Source: Pseudescherichia sp031987975
GTDB lineage: Bacteria > Pseudomonadota > Gammaproteobacteria > Enterobacterales > Enterobacteriaceae
Reading direction: 5' to 3'
DNA length: 64,000 bases
Assembly (NCBI RefSeq): GCF_031987975.1
Contig: NZ_DALZYX010000004.1
Location: 186,001-250,000, forward strand
The first letter of the stretch is position 1. Every line of letters begins with the position of its first letter. Below, piece after piece: positions 61,755 to 64,000 of the stretch. Position numbers and translations under genes: made by a program. The notes beneath the pieces were generated by a model. It worked only from the letters and a program-made list of their open reading frames with translations, had not been told where the DNA came from and ran no database searches.

Positions 61755-63139
61755 TTCAATAACCTGTTCAAAAAGCGGGACTCATCGTCAAGGCAGCGCA
61801 GATCCAGCCACAGACGACCCTCAGAGATGCGGCCAATGACCGGCTGCGGCAGAGCGCGCCACTGGGCTGCCAACGCCTCAAGACGACTGCCGCGTCCGTC
61901 GCGCGGGGTAAAGGTCAGCGCCGCGCTGGGTAGCCTGTCGACCGGTAGCGAGCCGCTGCCGATTTGTGACTGGCAGGCTTCAACCTGAATTAAAAATTCT
62001 GTATAGCGGCTCTCCAGAGCGGGCTGAAGCCGCTCGGCCTGCTGGCGGATATCGTCCGCGCTGCGGGTCAGCAGGCGCAGGGTCGGCAGCCGTTCGGCCA
62101 GCTTCTCTGGGTGCAGATAGAGCCTGAGCGTCGCCTCCAGCGCGGCGAGGGTCATCTTATCCACCCGCAGAGCGCGCTTAAGCGGGTGCTGCTGGAGCTT
62201 CGCAATCAGCTCGCGCTTGCCGATGATTATCCCCGCCTGCGGGCCACCGGGCAGCTTATCTCCGGAGAAGCTCACCAGGCTGACGCCTGCGGCAATCATC
62301 TCCTGCGGCATTGGCTCTTTCGGCAGCCCGTACTGGCTGAGATCGATCAGCGAGCCGCTACCCAGATCGGCCACCACCGGTACGTCCAGCGGCAGGCCGA
62401 TCTGCACCAGCTCCGCCTCCTCCACCGCTTTGGTAAAGCCGGTGACGGCATAGTTGCTGGTATGCACCTTCATCAGCAGCGCCGTATTTTCGCCTATTGC
62501 GTCGCGGTAATCTTTGGCATGGGTGCGGTTGGTGGTGCCTACCTCGTGCAGAATGCAGCCCGCCTGGCGCATCACGTCCGGAATACGGAACGCGCCGCCA
62601 ATTTCCACCAGCTCGCCACGCGATACCACCACCTCTTTGCCGTTCGCCAGCGCGGCCAGCATCAGCAGCACCGCCGCCGCGTTGTTATTAACGATGCAGG
62701 CATCCTCCGCACCGGTCAGGCGGCAGAGCAGATCCGCCACGCCGCGATCGCGATGGCCGCGCCCGGCCTCGTCGAGGGCATACTCCAGCGTCACCGGGGT
62801 ACGCATCGCCTCGGCGACCGCGTCGATAGCGGTTTCTGCCTGGAGGGCGCGTCCAAGGTTGGTATGTAGCACCGTGCCGGTCAGGTTGAACACTGGCCGC
62901 AAAGCGCGAGTTTCATGCTGCGTCAGACGACTCTGCGTTGCCGCCGCCCAGTCCGCGCTCCACTCCGGCAAAGCCTGAGTTTCACGCACCGCGAGACGCG
63001 CCTCATCCTGAAGCTGGCGCAGGGTATCTACGACGCGGCGGTGACCAAAGGTATCGACTAAGACAACGAAGGCGTCGGCGTGCAACAGACGATCGGTTGC
63101 CGGGATCTGGCTGAAAAGTGAACGTTGTTCAAGGGTCAT
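61751..63139 (-). CDS. selA: SelA, L-seryl-tRNA(Sec) selenium transferase
   Basis: 462 residues; PLP enzyme that turns seryl-tRNA(Sec) into selenocysteyl-tRNA. PLP lysine in SFSGDKLPGGPQAG, and the N-terminal LEQRSLFSQIPATDRLL domain that binds the tRNA. Coupled to selB. Confidence 0.96.
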   Translation of the reverse strand: MTLEQRSLFSQIPATDRLLHADAFVVLVDTFGHRRVVDTLRQLQDEARLAVRETQALPEWSADWAAATQSRLTQHETRALRPVFNLTGTVLHTNLGRALQAETAIDAVAEAMRTPVTLEYALDEAGRGHRDRGVADLLCRLTGAEDACIVNNNAAAVLLMLAALANGKEVVVSRGELVEIGGAFRIPDVMRQAGCILHEVGTTNRTHAKDYRDAIGENTALLMKVHTSNYAVTGFTKAVEEAELVQIGLPLDVPVVADLGSGSLIDLSQYGLPKEPMPQEMIAAGVSLVSFSGDKLPGGPQAGIIIGKRELIAKLQQHPLKRALRVDKMTLAALEATLRLYLHPEKLAERLPTLRLLTRSADDIRQQAERLQPALESRYTEFLIQVEACQSQIGSGSLPVDRLPSAALTFTPRDGRGSRLEALAAQWRALPQPVIGRISEGRLWLDLRCLDDESRFLNRLLK

Positions 63140-63234
63140 GACAAAGCCTGCAGTAGATTACCCCTCCCGCCGGAGAGGATTCGACGTGAAGGGGGATTGT
63201 ACAGCGTACCGGCGCAGGCTGTCAGTATGATGGG

Positions 63235-63843
63235 CTATGACTTTGGCGGTTCGGTGCGGGCAAAGCTTTCTCGCTGGAACAGGGTCTCTACCAGCTTCAC
63301 CAGCTGCGGCCTGTCCACGCACCAGCCGGGCGAGACGCGGCGGAAGTTGATATAGCCGATAGCGCAGGCTACAGCGATGGTGGCAACGTTGAGGGCATCC
63401 GGCTGAATATCGCCCTCGCTGACGTGCTTTTCCAGCCTATCCAGCGCCCGGCTGATTTTCTCCCGCTGGCGAAGCAGCTCGGTCTCCGACTGCTGGGCAG
63501 CAGGACGGGCCTGCTCGCGCACGGAAACCAGCGCGGCGTCCATTACCCCATCGGCCAGAGCCTCTATCTGGCGCAGCTTCAGGGCCGCCTTTGGCTCCTG
63601 CGGCAGCATAGCGGGCGCAACGTCCAGCAGCTCCAGATAAGCAGCGATAATTGGCGAGTCGTACCAGACCTCACCCTCGTCGGTGACCAGCGCCGGCACT
63701 TTTCCCAGCGGGTTGTAGTGCGCAACGCCGTTTTCGCCGTTGTAGGGGAACTCATTTACAAATTCAAAGGTAATCCCCTTCTCCAGCAGGATAACGGAGA
63801 TTTTGCGTACGTAGGGGCTGGTATAGCTGCCGATAAGTTTCAT
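63235..63843 (-). CDS. yibF: YibF, glutathione S-transferase-like protein
   Basis: 202 residues: thioredoxin-fold N domain (MKLIGSYTSPYVRKISVILLEKG, with the active Ser9 region) and all-helical C domain. Motif NPLGKVPALVTDEGEVWYDSPII holds the cis-Pro and glutathione-binding residues. Close to E. coli YibF; natural substrate unknown. Precedes selA by 95 bases on the same strand. Confidence 0.93.
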   Translation of the reverse strand: MKLIGSYTSPYVRKISVILLEKGITFEFVNEFPYNGENGVAHYNPLGKVPALVTDEGEVWYDSPIIAAYLELLDVAPAMLPQEPKAALKLRQIEALADGVMDAALVSVREQARPAAQQSETELLRQREKISRALDRLEKHVSEGDIQPDALNVATIAVACAIGYINFRRVSPGWCVDRPQLVKLVETLFQRESFARTEPPKS

Positions 63844-63891
63844 TGCATGATCCTGTCTGCCCAGAAAAAGTAATTATGGATCAGCGATGAA

Positions 63892-63929
63892 AAAAAGGCA
63901 GGTGATGCGTGGCGCATTCCTGCCTTTTG
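63892..63929 (-). terminator. Terminator upstream of yibF
   Basis: Hairpin AAAAAGGCAGG ... CCTGCCTTTT with an inner ATGCG/CGCAT stem. On the minus strand it ends in a T run, four bases after the stop of the gene fragment at the window edge. Confidence 0.85.
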
Positions 63930-63932
63930 GGA

Positions 63933-64000
63933 TTAATGGTCAAGATAGAGGTAGTGCATCCAGCTGGTCATCCGCAGCAGCACTTTGCGCATTACCGAGA
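63933..64000 (-). CDS. 3' end of an unidentified gene running off the window
   Basis: The last 22 codons of a minus-strand frame end KVLLRMTSWMHYLYLDH-stop, directly followed by a terminator. By synteny this could be yibH or another gene placed beyond yibF, but the fragment is too short to identify. Confidence 0.45.
   Translation of the reverse strand, partial: SVMRKVLLRMTSWMHYLYLDH

Noticed and set aside
61751..63139. Search for a selenoprotein UGA-SECIS in the window
   Set aside because: selA and selB are present, but no open frame in the window continues through an in-frame TGA with a plausible downstream hairpin and selenoprotein homology.

Overview
The window is a chromosomal segment of a gammaproteobacterium of the order Enterobacterales. 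Most proteins read as close relatives of Escherichia coli K-12 proteins in the bcs–dpp–proK–bisC–xyl–malS–selAB stretch, and gene order is largely the same. Accessory content (cellulose operon with a bcsO-like gene and no bcsZ, 2-ketogluconate operon, GH127 arabinofuranosidase locus) and frequent REP palindromes fit the Enterobacter/Lelliottia/Leclercia/Kosakonia/Klebsiella side of the family. I cannot fix the genus from sequence alone. The window is not finished sequence: 100 Ns at 15646-15745 sit inside a tandem repeat.

Layout. 1-8727: minus-strand cellulose operon bcsO-Q-A-B-C (bcsC cut by the window edge) with a structured leader. 9252-14939: minus-strand dipeptide importer dppABCDF. 15591-16126: tandem repeat array and assembly gap beside tRNA-Pro(CGG). 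16218-25060: eptB, ohr, yhjX, yhjY, tag, yiaC, bisC, yiaD. 25171-30336: LacI-type regulator plus kguE-kguK-kguT-ghrB/kguD, a 2-ketogluconate catabolic operon with a matching palindromic operator. 30561-31951: AT-rich island with an orphan Hcp, a GH19-type lysozyme and a secreted small protein, read as a T6SS effector/immunity module. 32022-38445: cspA, yiaF, yiaG, glyS-glyQ, ysaB, wecH. 38486-46685: xylose genes xylBA / xylFGHR. 46719-51852: bax, malS, avtA, ysaA. 51979-57080: AraC regulator, GPH symporter, GH127 β-L-arabinofuranosidase and a HicAB toxin-antitoxin pair, where E. coli has the yiaK-S/sgb genes. 57301-63843: aldB, a ROK kinase (in place of E. coli yiaY), selB-selA, yibF. A gene fragment ends the window.

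The gene set points to a bacterium that meets plant material: xylose uptake and isomerisation, arabinofuranoside cleavage, 2-ketogluconate use, periplasmic α-amylase and cellulose secretion. The less ordinary elements are the mutually exclusive stems ahead of bcsO, the collapsed tRNA-linked repeat, the Hcp/lysozyme/immunity trio with a hairpin over the hcp ribosome-binding site, and the intact kgu operon whose last gene is the ghrB that stands alone in E. coli.
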